From: Bacteroidia bacterium
GTDB taxonomy: Bacteria > Bacteroidota > Bacteroidia > Cytophagales > Cyclobacteriaceae
Assembly (NCBI GenBank): GCA_030426345.1
Contig: JAUHYU010000011.1
Span: 1-64,000, forward strand
DNA: 64,000 nt
Direction: 5' to 3'
The translations under genes were made by a program, and so were the position numbers. This document shows positions 18,896 to 26,961 of the stretch, piece after piece (the stretch's first letter is position 1; each line of letters begins with the position of its first letter). The notes below the pieces were generated by a model. That model made no database searches, was not told the origin of the DNA, and saw only the letters and a list, made by a program, of their open reading frames with translations.

Positions 18896-19792
18896 ATGAT
18901 CGAATCTACCGGTAAACTGGATTTTTCTTCTTTTATGGCTATGAAGCTAAAATGCTACTATGAACTCTTGAAAGTACGGCTCAGTTTTCTTGTAGCATTT
19001 TCATCAGGGTTTGGATATATACTTGGTCATCAAGGCGCATTGAATTGGGGTAATTTCATTCTTTTTTGTTTTGGTGGGTTTCTCGTAAGTGGAGGGGGGA
19101 TTACGATCAATCAAATTTTGGAAAAGGAATTCGACAAAGTAATGAAACGCACCATGGGGAGGCCTTTGCCGACCAATAGAGTAAGTAAACAGGAAGCGTC
19201 GATTTATGCAGTATTATTGTTGATAATTGGGTTTTCTTTAATATTGATTACTGCAAACCTATTGACTTTTTTAATTTCTGCATTTTCATTGGTAATGTAT
19301 AGCTTTGTGTATACCCCGTTAAAAAGGGTAGGCCCCATCGCTGTTTTTGTTGGGGCTATTCCGGGAGCACTTCCTCCTTTATTAGGCTGGGTAGCAGTGA
19401 CAGGGCATATTTCATATGAGGCAATAATAATTTTTGGGATTCAGTTTATTTGGCAGTTTCCTCACTTTTGGGCTATCGCATGGGTGGCAGATGAAGATTA
19501 CAAAAAGGCTGGTTTTAAGTTACTCCCTGCGAATGGTAAAAAGGATTTGCGTACCGCCATCAATATCATGATTTATACATTGTTTTTACTTCCATTGGGC
19601 TTATTGCCTGCTAAGTTTGGTGTGGCAGGGATTAATTCTGCCATCGTAGCTACAGTTTGCGGTGTGTTGTTCTTGGCACAAACATTTGGCTTGATGCGCG
19701 ATAATTCAAGAAAATCGGCATTAAAAATAATGTACGGATCTTTTTTGTATTTGCCCATAGTACAAATAGCTTATCTTGTTGATAAAATATAA
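18896..19792 (+). CDS. ctaB: protoheme IX farnesyltransferase (heme O synthase)
   Basis: A 298-residue UbiA-family prenyltransferase that converts heme B to heme O for the oxidase. The prenyl-diphosphate-binding region NQILEKEFDKVMKRT (a UbiA Asp-rich motif variant), GAIPGALPPLLGW and FPHFWAIAWVADEDYKKAG are characteristic. There are eight to nine membrane helices. Its stop codon overlaps the ATG of the next gene by one base. No ctaA (heme A synthase) is seen in the window, so it must lie elsewhere if heme A is made. Confidence 0.92.
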   Translation: MIESTGKLDFSSFMAMKLKCYYELLKVRLSFLVAFSSGFGYILGHQGALNWGNFILFCFGGFLVSGGGITINQILEKEFDKVMKRTMGRPLPTNRVSKQEASIYAVLLLIIGFSLILITANLLTFLISAFSLVMYSFVYTPLKRVGPIAVFVGAIPGALPPLLGWVAVTGHISYEAIIIFGIQFIWQFPHFWAIAWVADEDYKKAGFKLLPANGKKDLRTAINIMIYTLFLLPLGLLPAKFGVAGINSAIVATVCGVLFLAQTFGLMRDNSRKSALKIMYGSFLYLPIVQIAYLVDKI

Positions 19793-20376
19793 TGGTAGAT
19801 CAAAATATTCATATCGGCGAACCAAAGGCAACCCTATCGATGCATCCTAAAAAGTTTGCATTATGGCTTTTTATTGTCTCCATTGTAATGTTGTTTGCGG
19901 CACTTACCAGTGCCTACATAGTGAAACAAGCAGATGGGAATTGGCTGTCTTTTGAATTGCCCAAAATATTCATACTAAGTACTGCGATTATTATGATCAG
20001 TAGTTTGACAATGCATTTGTCATACCTAGCTGCTAAAAGGGACTCTCTCGGTAGAATCAAGTGGTTACTTTTCATTACTGTGGTTCTTGGTTTTTTGTTT
20101 TTGTTGACGCAATATATGTCTTGGTCTGAATTGGTAAAGGAAAATGTGTTTTTTGTTAGCAATTACGCATCTGGATCTTTTATTTATATATTCACAGGAG
20201 TGCATGGATTGCATCTGATAAGTGGAATTATATTTCTATTGATCACATTTGGGAAATCGTTAAAAGCTGAAGTTCATTCTAAAAACCTAGTGCTGATTGA
20301 AATGTGCATGACGTACTGGCATTTTTTAGGAGGCCTTTGGTTATATTTATATGTATTCTTATTGTTTAATCTATAA
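19792..20376 (+). CDS. cytochrome c oxidase subunit III-like protein, first copy
   Basis: A 194-residue protein with five membrane helices, matching the short (bacterial five-helix) subunit III fold; GVHGLHLISGIIFLL and MTYWHFLGGLWLYLY are subunit III signatures. It overlaps the heme O synthase stop by one base and is followed by a second subunit III gene 15 nt later. Tandem unequal subunit III genes are a recurrent arrangement in Bacteroidetes oxidase clusters; which one is in the mature enzyme cannot be told here. Confidence 0.85.
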   Translation: MVDQNIHIGEPKATLSMHPKKFALWLFIVSIVMLFAALTSAYIVKQADGNWLSFELPKIFILSTAIIMISSLTMHLSYLAAKRDSLGRIKWLLFITVVLGFLFLLTQYMSWSELVKENVFFVSNYASGSFIYIFTGVHGLHLISGIIFLLITFGKSLKAEVHSKNLVLIEMCMTYWHFLGGLWLYLYVFLLFNL

Positions 20377-20391
20377 TAAAAATTAACCTAT

Positions 20392-21138
20392 ATGGCGTCA
20401 ACAGCTATAGCAGAACAATCTGATAAAAATATATGGGAAGGGGGCGTGTCACCGTTCAAGGCAAGCTATGGGAAACTCATGATGTGGTTTTTCTTATTGT
20501 CAGATGCATTCACCTTTTCCGGCCTGCTCATCACCTATGGTTTATTGAGATATAGCCATCATGCCTATGATGGTAAAGTAGCGGATTTTGTCAATTCCCA
20601 TGAATATTGGCCTATTCCTGAAAAAGTATTTGATGCAGTACCGTTTTTACATGGCATGTCAATTCCTTTGATGTTTGTGGGCATTATGACATTTATCCTT
20701 ATTTTGAGTAGTGTCACCATGGTATTGGCGGTAGAGGCGGGTCATAGGATGGATCGCAAAGGAGTGATGAAATGGATGCTTTGGACAATTGTTGGTGGGT
20801 TTGCTTTTTTAGGTTGTCAAGCTTGGGAATGGGCGCACTTTATCCATGGATCGGAGCACGGATTAACTTTGGCAAATGGAGTTAAAATTTTTGGAGCCAA
20901 CCTTTCAGTAAATGAATACGGTCCTCAGTTGTTTGCGGACTTGTTTTTCTTTATTACTGGTTTTCATGGAACGCACGTACTCAGTGGAGTAGTACTTAAT
21001 GTCATTGTATTCTATCAAGCATCTGTAGGTACTTTTGAGAAAAGAGGACACTATGAAATGATTGAGAAAGTTGGCTTATACTGGCATTTTGTTGATTTGG
21101 TTTGGGTATTTGTATTTACATTTTTCTACTTGATATAA
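20392..21138 (+). CDS. coxC: cytochrome c oxidase subunit III, second copy
   Basis: A 248-residue subunit III with the conserved GFHGTHVLSG and LYWHFVDLVWVFVF segments and about six to seven helices. It is longer than the first copy, with an extended loop (about 58-80) and a second insert (about 150-175). It lies between the first subunit III gene and subunit IV. Subunit III stabilises proton uptake by subunit I in A-type oxidases. Confidence 0.9.
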   Translation: MASTAIAEQSDKNIWEGGVSPFKASYGKLMMWFFLLSDAFTFSGLLITYGLLRYSHHAYDGKVADFVNSHEYWPIPEKVFDAVPFLHGMSIPLMFVGIMTFILILSSVTMVLAVEAGHRMDRKGVMKWMLWTIVGGFAFLGCQAWEWAHFIHGSEHGLTLANGVKIFGANLSVNEYGPQLFADLFFFITGFHGTHVLSGVVLNVIVFYQASVGTFEKRGHYEMIEKVGLYWHFVDLVWVFVFTFFYLI

Positions 21139-21149
21139 ATTGAATTGAT

Positions 21150-21482
21150 ATGGCATTATTAGAAGAAATATCAAACGTTAAGGTCGTACCGGTTGATAAA
21201 TCAGCCACCAACAAGCTTTGGAAAATCGCAGGTGTTTTGTTGGTTATTACGATTATTGAATTCCTTTTTGCGTTTCTACTTCCAGAACATTGGAAATGGA
21301 TGAAAATATCAATCTTTATAGGATTGACATTCGTGAAAGCATTTTATATTGTATCAGAGTTTATGCACCTGAAACATGAAAAGAAAGCACTGATGTGGTC
21401 TATAGTGTTGCCATTGATCTTTGTGGTCTGGTTGACCATTGCGCTTATAGATGAAGGCGGAGCAATATTATTTGCACGATAA
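21150..21482 (+). CDS. cytochrome c oxidase subunit IV-like protein
   Basis: A 110-residue protein with three hydrophobic helices and the family-like segment VKAFYIVSEFMHLKHEKK before the last helix, as in prokaryotic cytochrome c oxidase subunit IV (COX4_pro) proteins. It is the last gene before the operon terminator. It probably assists assembly or stability of the oxidase. Confidence 0.85.
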   Translation: MALLEEISNVKVVPVDKSATNKLWKIAGVLLVITIIEFLFAFLLPEHWKWMKISIFIGLTFVKAFYIVSEFMHLKHEKKALMWSIVLPLIFVVWLTIALIDEGGAILFAR

Positions 21483-21503
21483 CCCACCAATAATATAAAC
21501 GAT

Positions 21504-21543
21504 AAAGTCAATGATCGCTTAATAGAAGATCATTGGCTTTTTT
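21504..21543 (+). terminator. rho-independent terminator of the act-cox operon
   Basis: CAATGATC (21509-21516) pairs with GATCATTG (21528-21535), and the stem extends through AAAG/CTTT with one G-T pair, followed by a run of T. It falls 21 nt after the subunit IV stop and before the SCO-like gene. Confidence 0.8.
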
Positions 21544-21570
21544 GCTTTAACCCGTGTTAAACTATATGGC

Positions 21571-22179
21571 ATGAAGAAAATACTATTTCTCGTTTTTACC
21601 TTAGCCATACCCGCTTCTATTTTTATTTTTTTAAAATATTTTGGAACAAATACATTTGAAGTCCCCATATTGTTTGAACAAGGCATTCCGGGATGTGATA
21701 ATGATAAACAACCTCATATAGTTCCAAATATTGAATACTTGGGGAAGGGCGATAAATCCTTCCAATTCCATGATTTGGAGGGGTTTATCGTGTATGGATT
21801 TTTGGATGCTTCTAATCCAGATCAGTACAACAAAACAATAGTCGATCTGATACAGGTTCAGGATTCATTCTATGAAAAAAAAATTCCATATTTTTTGTTA
21901 TTTGTACTTGGAAATAGACACGAACGAGATACTATGGAAGCCTTACTCGAAGAAAGGGGAATGGACAAGGGCTATTTCAATATAGCATATTTAGCAAAAG
22001 AAGAGCTGATTGATTTTTTGCGATGCGGAATGGGTTTTGTTGATGCACCTACCGATGCATTTGTTAATTTAGTCATGTCAGACCCTAAGGGGAGAATCAG
22101 AGGTGTTTATAATTCTTTGGATCAAGCGGGAACAGATCAATTGATTTTGGAGTTACAGATTTTGAAACAAAAAAAATGA
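21571..22179 (+). CDS. SCO1/SenC-like thioredoxin-fold protein lacking copper ligands
   Basis: A 202-residue protein with an N-terminal membrane anchor (about 4-22). The C-terminal stretch VNLVMSDPKGRIRGVYNSLD and the position after the oxidase genes fit the SCO family, which loads copper into CuA. The defining CxxxC motif is absent: where it should follow the first strand the sequence reads GFLDASNPDQ, and the only cysteines are Cys42 and Cys152. The later conserved His (DHS in the family) is also missing. It therefore cannot bind copper in the usual SCO way and may be a structural or redox-independent assembly factor. Family assignment is moderate. Confidence 0.7.
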   Translation: MKKILFLVFTLAIPASIFIFLKYFGTNTFEVPILFEQGIPGCDNDKQPHIVPNIEYLGKGDKSFQFHDLEGFIVYGFLDASNPDQYNKTIVDLIQVQDSFYEKKIPYFLLFVLGNRHERDTMEALLEERGMDKGYFNIAYLAKEELIDFLRCGMGFVDAPTDAFVNLVMSDPKGRIRGVYNSLDQAGTDQLILELQILKQKK

Positions 22180-22180
22180 A

Positions 22181-22717
22181 ATGGACAAAGGCAAAAATAT
22201 ATTCAAACGGCTGTTTATCATCATTTCGTTGTTGGTTCCAGCTATCGTTGCAGTATTGATATTTCTACCAAAGGGTGACCCAAATCATGTGAGTCCATGG
22301 ATTTTTTCCTTGCCCATGTATAACGCTGTTATTAATAGCCTTACGGCTATTTTATTGATTTTAGGAGTTTGTTTTGTAAAAAGAAAGAAGGTTGAAAACC
22401 ATAAACTATGCATGATCAGCGCTTTTATATTAGGGTGTATTTTTTTATTGGGATATGTTATTTACCACTCTAATGCCCCTGCTACAAAATTTGGAGGCGA
22501 AGGCTTAGTCCGTTATGTATACTTCTTCCTGTTAATAAGCCACATTTTATTGGCATTCATAGTAGTTCCGTTGGTGTTGTCGGCAATTTATTTTGGGGTA
22601 ACTTTAAATATTGAAAGGCATAAAAAAATCGTAAAATATACATTTCCTGTATGGTTATATGTATCTATTACTGGTGTTGTCGTTTATCTTATGATAAGTC
22701 CTTATTATGTACATTGA
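22181..22717 (+). CDS. DUF420 membrane protein (CtaM-like oxidase assembly factor)
   Basis: A 178-residue protein with four to five membrane helices. DUF420 members include Bacillus/Staphylococcus CtaM (YozB), needed for heme-copper oxidase maturation. The family-like pattern is visible: early NPK-type loop, YHSN, and HILLAFIVVPLVL with its conserved His. It starts 1 nt after the SCO-like gene and its stop overlaps the region just before the next start, so the three genes form a tight assembly cassette. The CtaM role is inference from family and location. Confidence 0.8.
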   Translation: MDKGKNIFKRLFIIISLLVPAIVAVLIFLPKGDPNHVSPWIFSLPMYNAVINSLTAILLILGVCFVKRKKVENHKLCMISAFILGCIFLLGYVIYHSNAPATKFGGEGLVRYVYFFLLISHILLAFIVVPLVLSAIYFGVTLNIERHKKIVKYTFPVWLYVSITGVVVYLMISPYYVH

Positions 22718-22718
22718 T

Positions 22719-23006
22719 ATGAAAAATATTGTATTGAAGTCTCTATTCTTGTCATGGGTGTTGGTGGTGGTCAGTGCAGGAAATATTTTGGCACAATGCG
22801 CCATGTGTCGTGCTTCAGTGGAAACAAATGTTAGTGAAGACGGAATTGGATTTGCCGCAAAGCTCAACACCGGAATCCTTTATCTTTTTGCCATGCCCTA
22901 TCTATTGGCAATTTTGATTGGATATATGTGGTATAAAAAAAGTACAGCGCACAAGCGCAAACTGGAGGAGGCTGAGTTTCGAAAACACCGAATTGCCAAA
23001 CTATAA
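22719..23006 (+). CDS. small exported CxxC membrane protein, conserved-hypothetical type
   Basis: A 95-residue protein: signal peptide with likely cleavage before Gln26, an immediately following CAMC pair (Cys27, Cys30), a short exported stretch, one membrane helix (about 52-70) and a Lys/Arg/Glu-rich cytoplasmic tail. I recognise the pattern as a small protein often found after DUF420 in Bacteroidetes oxidase clusters, but it has no assigned function. An ATG four codons earlier (22707) overlaps the DUF420 stop; 22719 gives the cleaner signal peptide. A metal- or thiol-handling role is a guess based on CxxC and neighbours. Confidence 0.75.
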   Translation: MKNIVLKSLFLSWVLVVVSAGNILAQCAMCRASVETNVSEDGIGFAAKLNTGILYLFAMPYLLAILIGYMWYKKSTAHKRKLEEAEFRKHRIAKL

Positions 23007-23142
23007 GTGAATTGACCATTAACTTCATCGCAAAGTTTGTTGGACTTGAATTATTTTATATAATTTCCTTCCTTTTATCAGCGATGGTTAGTTTTCTCCT
23101 TCTTGTTTTATAATTTTAATTGAAATCTAAAGCTAAGTTGGC

Positions 23143-26100
23143 GTGAATACCGGACGATATGGCAAGTACATATTTCTCTGGCTTTCCATTGGTTTTCTTC
23201 TTGTCGCAGTTGCCTATAAGTATTTTTTAGTAACGATAAAAAATACGGATCAGCAGAATGCACTACTGATTTCGGCAAAACTGGAAAAGGAGGTGAAAAC
23301 CATTGAGGGCTCCATGGCAGATATTATGTCTGCCATCCGGACTTCTGACGGCTTATCTTTTCGGTCATTATACCGAAATACAACATATCCTTATAGTATT
23401 TTTTCTAATAAGCGATTGGTTTTTTGGTCAGATAATCTCTATACTCCCAAATATAGGGATGTGATCGGGGACTTCCACTATGCCTATGTTGTGACGGCCA
23501 AGGGAAAGTTTATTGCAGTAAAAGGGTCTGTTTCCCATGAAACAATGACTTATGAAATCGTATTCCAAATTCCTTTGGAGGAGTATTCTGCAGTGGTCAA
23601 TGCGTATCTAAAAAACACCTACAACAAAAAGTTATTTACAGATTCGAATTTTGAATTGACTGAAGTTGATCAAACTGAGAACTACCAACAGGTAACACTG
23701 CAAGGCCAAAATTTGTTTTCTGTAAAATTTGGCACTACTTACTCAAATACTGATGCGAATTCTAAGGTTGTTTTACTCGCACTTATTATTTGTTGCTTCG
23801 GCTTTTTGGGTGCTTTTGTACAAGGACAATTACAGCATTTTAGGGGCAAACAAAAGTTTGGTCATGGATTTTTATTCCTTTTTTGCATCATAGTTATTGT
23901 AAGGGGTTTAATGCTGCTCATAGGTTTTCCTCTCAATTTTGTTCAAGTTGATTTGTTTGATCCGAAGCACTATGCATCCTCCCTTGTCAATCCTTCTTTA
24001 GGGGACTTGCTGCTCAATGTGCTTTCTCTGCTGGTTCTCGGGTATTATTTATTTGTCAATTTCTTTAGGCTGAACTTTGTGAGGCGGTTGTTGTACGCTG
24101 GCAAGAGACCTCAATTTGTGGCTGCTTGCACTTTCCTGTTTTTTAGTTTTTTTTGGCTAGCAGTGCATCACCAGGCCATGAAGACTTTAAACTTCGACTC
24201 GCAATGGTCGATGGACATCACACAAAATCTTGAGTTTGATTATCTGAGGGGGATTGGGTTTTTGATTTATTTTATCAGTGTAGTTGTCTATTTTTTATTC
24301 GCACATGTGTGTTTCAGAATGTACATACAATTGATACCTCGCAACACGAAAAAGCATGTTTTTTCCATGATTATCGCAATAGCGTCTTTTAGTCTGCTGA
24401 CATTCTTGTTGCGATGGGATTTTGTCATGGTCATAGTGGTCAATGCAAGTTTTTTTCTTGGAATATATTATTTTAGTCTCCCCAAATTCATTGGCAGATT
24501 TCATTATCTGACTTTCATTTATCTGTTTTCTTTTGGCCTTCCCGGTGCTATTGTTGGGTTATACGCCAATTACCAGTATGGGTTAAATAAAGCGAATTTC
24601 AATAAATCAAGGTTGGCCAATCAGCTATTGGTAGAGAGCAATTTTTTCACTGAAATGCAGTTGGCTGATGTGGCAAAAAAGATAAAAGATGATTTTTTTA
24701 TTCAAAAGAGAATATTCAGTCCTTATGCCTCTAAACAGATTATTGAGAAGAAGATACGTCTGGAATATCTGAATAACCTGAATAAGTTTGATATAAAGAT
24801 TTATGTTTTTAATTCGAGGGGCGAACCTTTTGAGCATTTTAATATTAAGGACAACTACCATGATTTTAAGGCGAGGTTAAAGGAATACAAAACTGACACA
24901 GAAGGGCTTTATTTTATCAACCAGACTCATGGTCAGGCTGCTGTCCGCTACATGGATTTTATTGAGATTGAGGATCGGGATCACGTGATTGGCTATGTGC
25001 TGCTGGATTTAACGCAAAAAAGACGGGTGCCAAATTCTGTATTTCCACTTTTGCAAAATGAGAATCTCTACGCTTCGCAAATCGAAGGAACAGACGAATA
25101 CAGCTATGGTGTATTCCAAAACGGAGAGTTGCAATATAATTATGGCGAGTTCAATTACCTCAAAAATCAAGATGATTTTAGTACAAAGGCCGATCGATTG
25201 TTTGATTATAGTGTACGTATCCAGGGTTTCAATCACAAAGGGTTTCGCGGAGAGGGTAATAAGTTTGTAATCGTTTCGGATAAATTACCGACTGCTGAAG
25301 CCTGGTTTGCGAACTTTAGCTTCCTGTTTTTGGTATTCATTTTTTCTATGTTGTTTGTGCGCATAGTCATTACTGTTTATCAGGGATTCAGGCAGGTTAA
25401 ATTAAACTATGCTACGAAGATTCAGTTGTACTTGAATTTTGCTTTTTTTACCCCACTAATAATCGTAAGTGTCACAACTGTAAGTATCATCATTCAAACA
25501 TTCAAAACTTCGCTGGAAGATCAATATCTGGAGTATGCGGATAACTTGAGTGCAGAATTTTCAAAACCTTTGGGCGATTACAGAAATTTGAAGATTGAAA
25601 AGGAAGACTTGTCTGATATTATTTTTCAGGTGGCAGAAATCGCAGATATGGATGTCAATGTTTATAATATCAACGGCAGGTTGTTGGCGTCTAGTTTATA
25701 CCAGATTTATCAAAATGAGATTTTGTCGGGCAACATCGAGCCCAATGCCTTTATTAAAATTGTGGAAGACCAGGAATCCTCTTTTGTGCAAGAAGAGCAG
25801 GTTGGGTTGTTGCATTATAAAAGCGTGTATGTAGGCATTCGATCGTATGACACAGGAGCGATCATTGGCATATTGAGTTTGCCATTTTTTGCATCTCAGC
25901 AAGATTTAGAACGCAATATTGTGGAAGTGCTGTCCAATATTATCAATATTTTTACTTTTGTTTTTATCATATTTCTAATAGTCTCATTTTTTGTTTCCAG
26001 AGGACTTACTTTTCCACTCCGATTGATTACACAAAAAATCAAGAGAACTACCTTGTCGGCATATAACGAGCCATTGAGCTGGAACTCTGATGATGAACTT

Positions 26101-26862
26101 GGACTGATGGTTAAGGAATACAATAGGATGCTGCTGAATCTGGAAGCAAGTAAAAGGGCCTTGGCAGAAAGTGAAAAAGAAAGCGCCTGGAGGGAGATGG
26201 CCCGGCAAGTAGCTCATGAGATCAAAAACCCACTTACGCCCATGAAACTGACTCTACAGCATATGAAAAGGGTTATACATGAAGAAGATAACGGCGACTT
26301 GCACGATCAAAAACTGAAGCAAATTCATACTTTGCTAGAGCAGATTGAGACCCTTAGTGATATTGCTACCTCGTTTTCTGATTTTGCCAAAATGCCAGAG
26401 CCTCAGATGGAACTGTTGGAACTGAGCAGTTTGCTTACCGACACCGTTGAATTGTATGACAAGAAGGAACTGGGTAGAATTACCTCCTCTATTGAGCACA
26501 AGGAATTTTGGGTGAAGGGTGATAAGAAATGGCTTGGAAGAGCATTTTCAAATCTGATTATCAATGGATTTCAATCAGTAAATGACAAAGAGATCGCTCA
26601 TGTTGAGGTGAACTTATTTGATACGGATAAAAAGGTGGCACGTTTGGAAATTAAGGATAATGGCAATGGTATCCCTGATGATATTCGCGACAAAATATTC
26701 ACGCCAAATTTTAGTACAAAATATACAGGATCAGGCCTTGGACTTGCCATCACTAAAAAGGGAGTTGAATATTCTGGGGGAGAGATTTGGTTTAGATCTG
26801 AAATAGGAGCTGGCACCACCTTTTATATAGAGATTCCATTTTTGTCAAATAATCCGGAATAG
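23143..26862 (+). CDS. very large NtrY-like membrane sensor histidine kinase
   Basis: A 1239-residue kinase starting with GTG. It has an N-terminal helix (about 11-28), an exported region, a block of membrane helices (about 205-475), a second exported sensor region (about 480-720), another helix (about 725-750), a third extracytoplasmic segment (about 790-920), a helix, HAMP (about 951-1005), HisKA with phospho-acceptor His1025 in VAHEIKNPLTPMKL, and HATPase_c with N-box (NLIINGFQSV), DNGNGIPDD, FTPNFSTK and GSGLGLAI. The HEIKNPLTPMKL box is NtrY-like. All catalytic boxes are present. No response regulator is adjacent, so the partner is elsewhere. The ligand is unknown. Confidence 0.88.
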   Translation: MNTGRYGKYIFLWLSIGFLLVAVAYKYFLVTIKNTDQQNALLISAKLEKEVKTIEGSMADIMSAIRTSDGLSFRSLYRNTTYPYSIFSNKRLVFWSDNLYTPKYRDVIGDFHYAYVVTAKGKFIAVKGSVSHETMTYEIVFQIPLEEYSAVVNAYLKNTYNKKLFTDSNFELTEVDQTENYQQVTLQGQNLFSVKFGTTYSNTDANSKVVLLALIICCFGFLGAFVQGQLQHFRGKQKFGHGFLFLFCIIVIVRGLMLLIGFPLNFVQVDLFDPKHYASSLVNPSLGDLLLNVLSLLVLGYYLFVNFFRLNFVRRLLYAGKRPQFVAACTFLFFSFFWLAVHHQAMKTLNFDSQWSMDITQNLEFDYLRGIGFLIYFISVVVYFLFAHVCFRMYIQLIPRNTKKHVFSMIIAIASFSLLTFLLRWDFVMVIVVNASFFLGIYYFSLPKFIGRFHYLTFIYLFSFGLPGAIVGLYANYQYGLNKANFNKSRLANQLLVESNFFTEMQLADVAKKIKDDFFIQKRIFSPYASKQIIEKKIRLEYLNNLNKFDIKIYVFNSRGEPFEHFNIKDNYHDFKARLKEYKTDTEGLYFINQTHGQAAVRYMDFIEIEDRDHVIGYVLLDLTQKRRVPNSVFPLLQNENLYASQIEGTDEYSYGVFQNGELQYNYGEFNYLKNQDDFSTKADRLFDYSVRIQGFNHKGFRGEGNKFVIVSDKLPTAEAWFANFSFLFLVFIFSMLFVRIVITVYQGFRQVKLNYATKIQLYLNFAFFTPLIIVSVTTVSIIIQTFKTSLEDQYLEYADNLSAEFSKPLGDYRNLKIEKEDLSDIIFQVAEIADMDVNVYNINGRLLASSLYQIYQNEILSGNIEPNAFIKIVEDQESSFVQEEQVGLLHYKSVYVGIRSYDTGAIIGILSLPFFASQQDLERNIVEVLSNIINIFTFVFIIFLIVSFFVSRGLTFPLRLITQKIKRTTLSAYNEPLSWNSDDELGLMVKEYNRMLLNLEASKRALAESEKESAWREMARQVAHEIKNPLTPMKLTLQHMKRVIHEEDNGDLHDQKLKQIHTLLEQIETLSDIATSFSDFAKMPEPQMELLELSSLLTDTVELYDKKELGRITSSIEHKEFWVKGDKKWLGRAFSNLIINGFQSVNDKEIAHVEVNLFDTDKKVARLEIKDNGNGIPDDIRDKIFTPNFSTKYTGSGLGLAITKKGVEYSGGEIWFRSEIGAGTTFYIEIPFLSNNPE

Positions 26863-26899
26863 GAAAGAGTATCATCAATACTTGTAAAATTAGGTCACC

Positions 26900-26930
26900 T
26901 TGTTTGCTGAGACCGCAATAGATATTTTTG
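26900..26930 (+). promoter_or_regulatory. Bacteroidetes-type promoter upstream of the large outer-membrane protein gene
   Basis: TTG at 26900-26902 and TATTTTTG at 26923-26930 (consensus TAnnTTTG) are 20 nt apart. Transcription would start near 26937, downstream of an in-frame TTG at 26935, which favours the ATG at 26962 as the true start. Confidence 0.5.
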
Positions 26931-26961
26931 CGTATTGTATAGCTTGGATATTTTGTATTTG

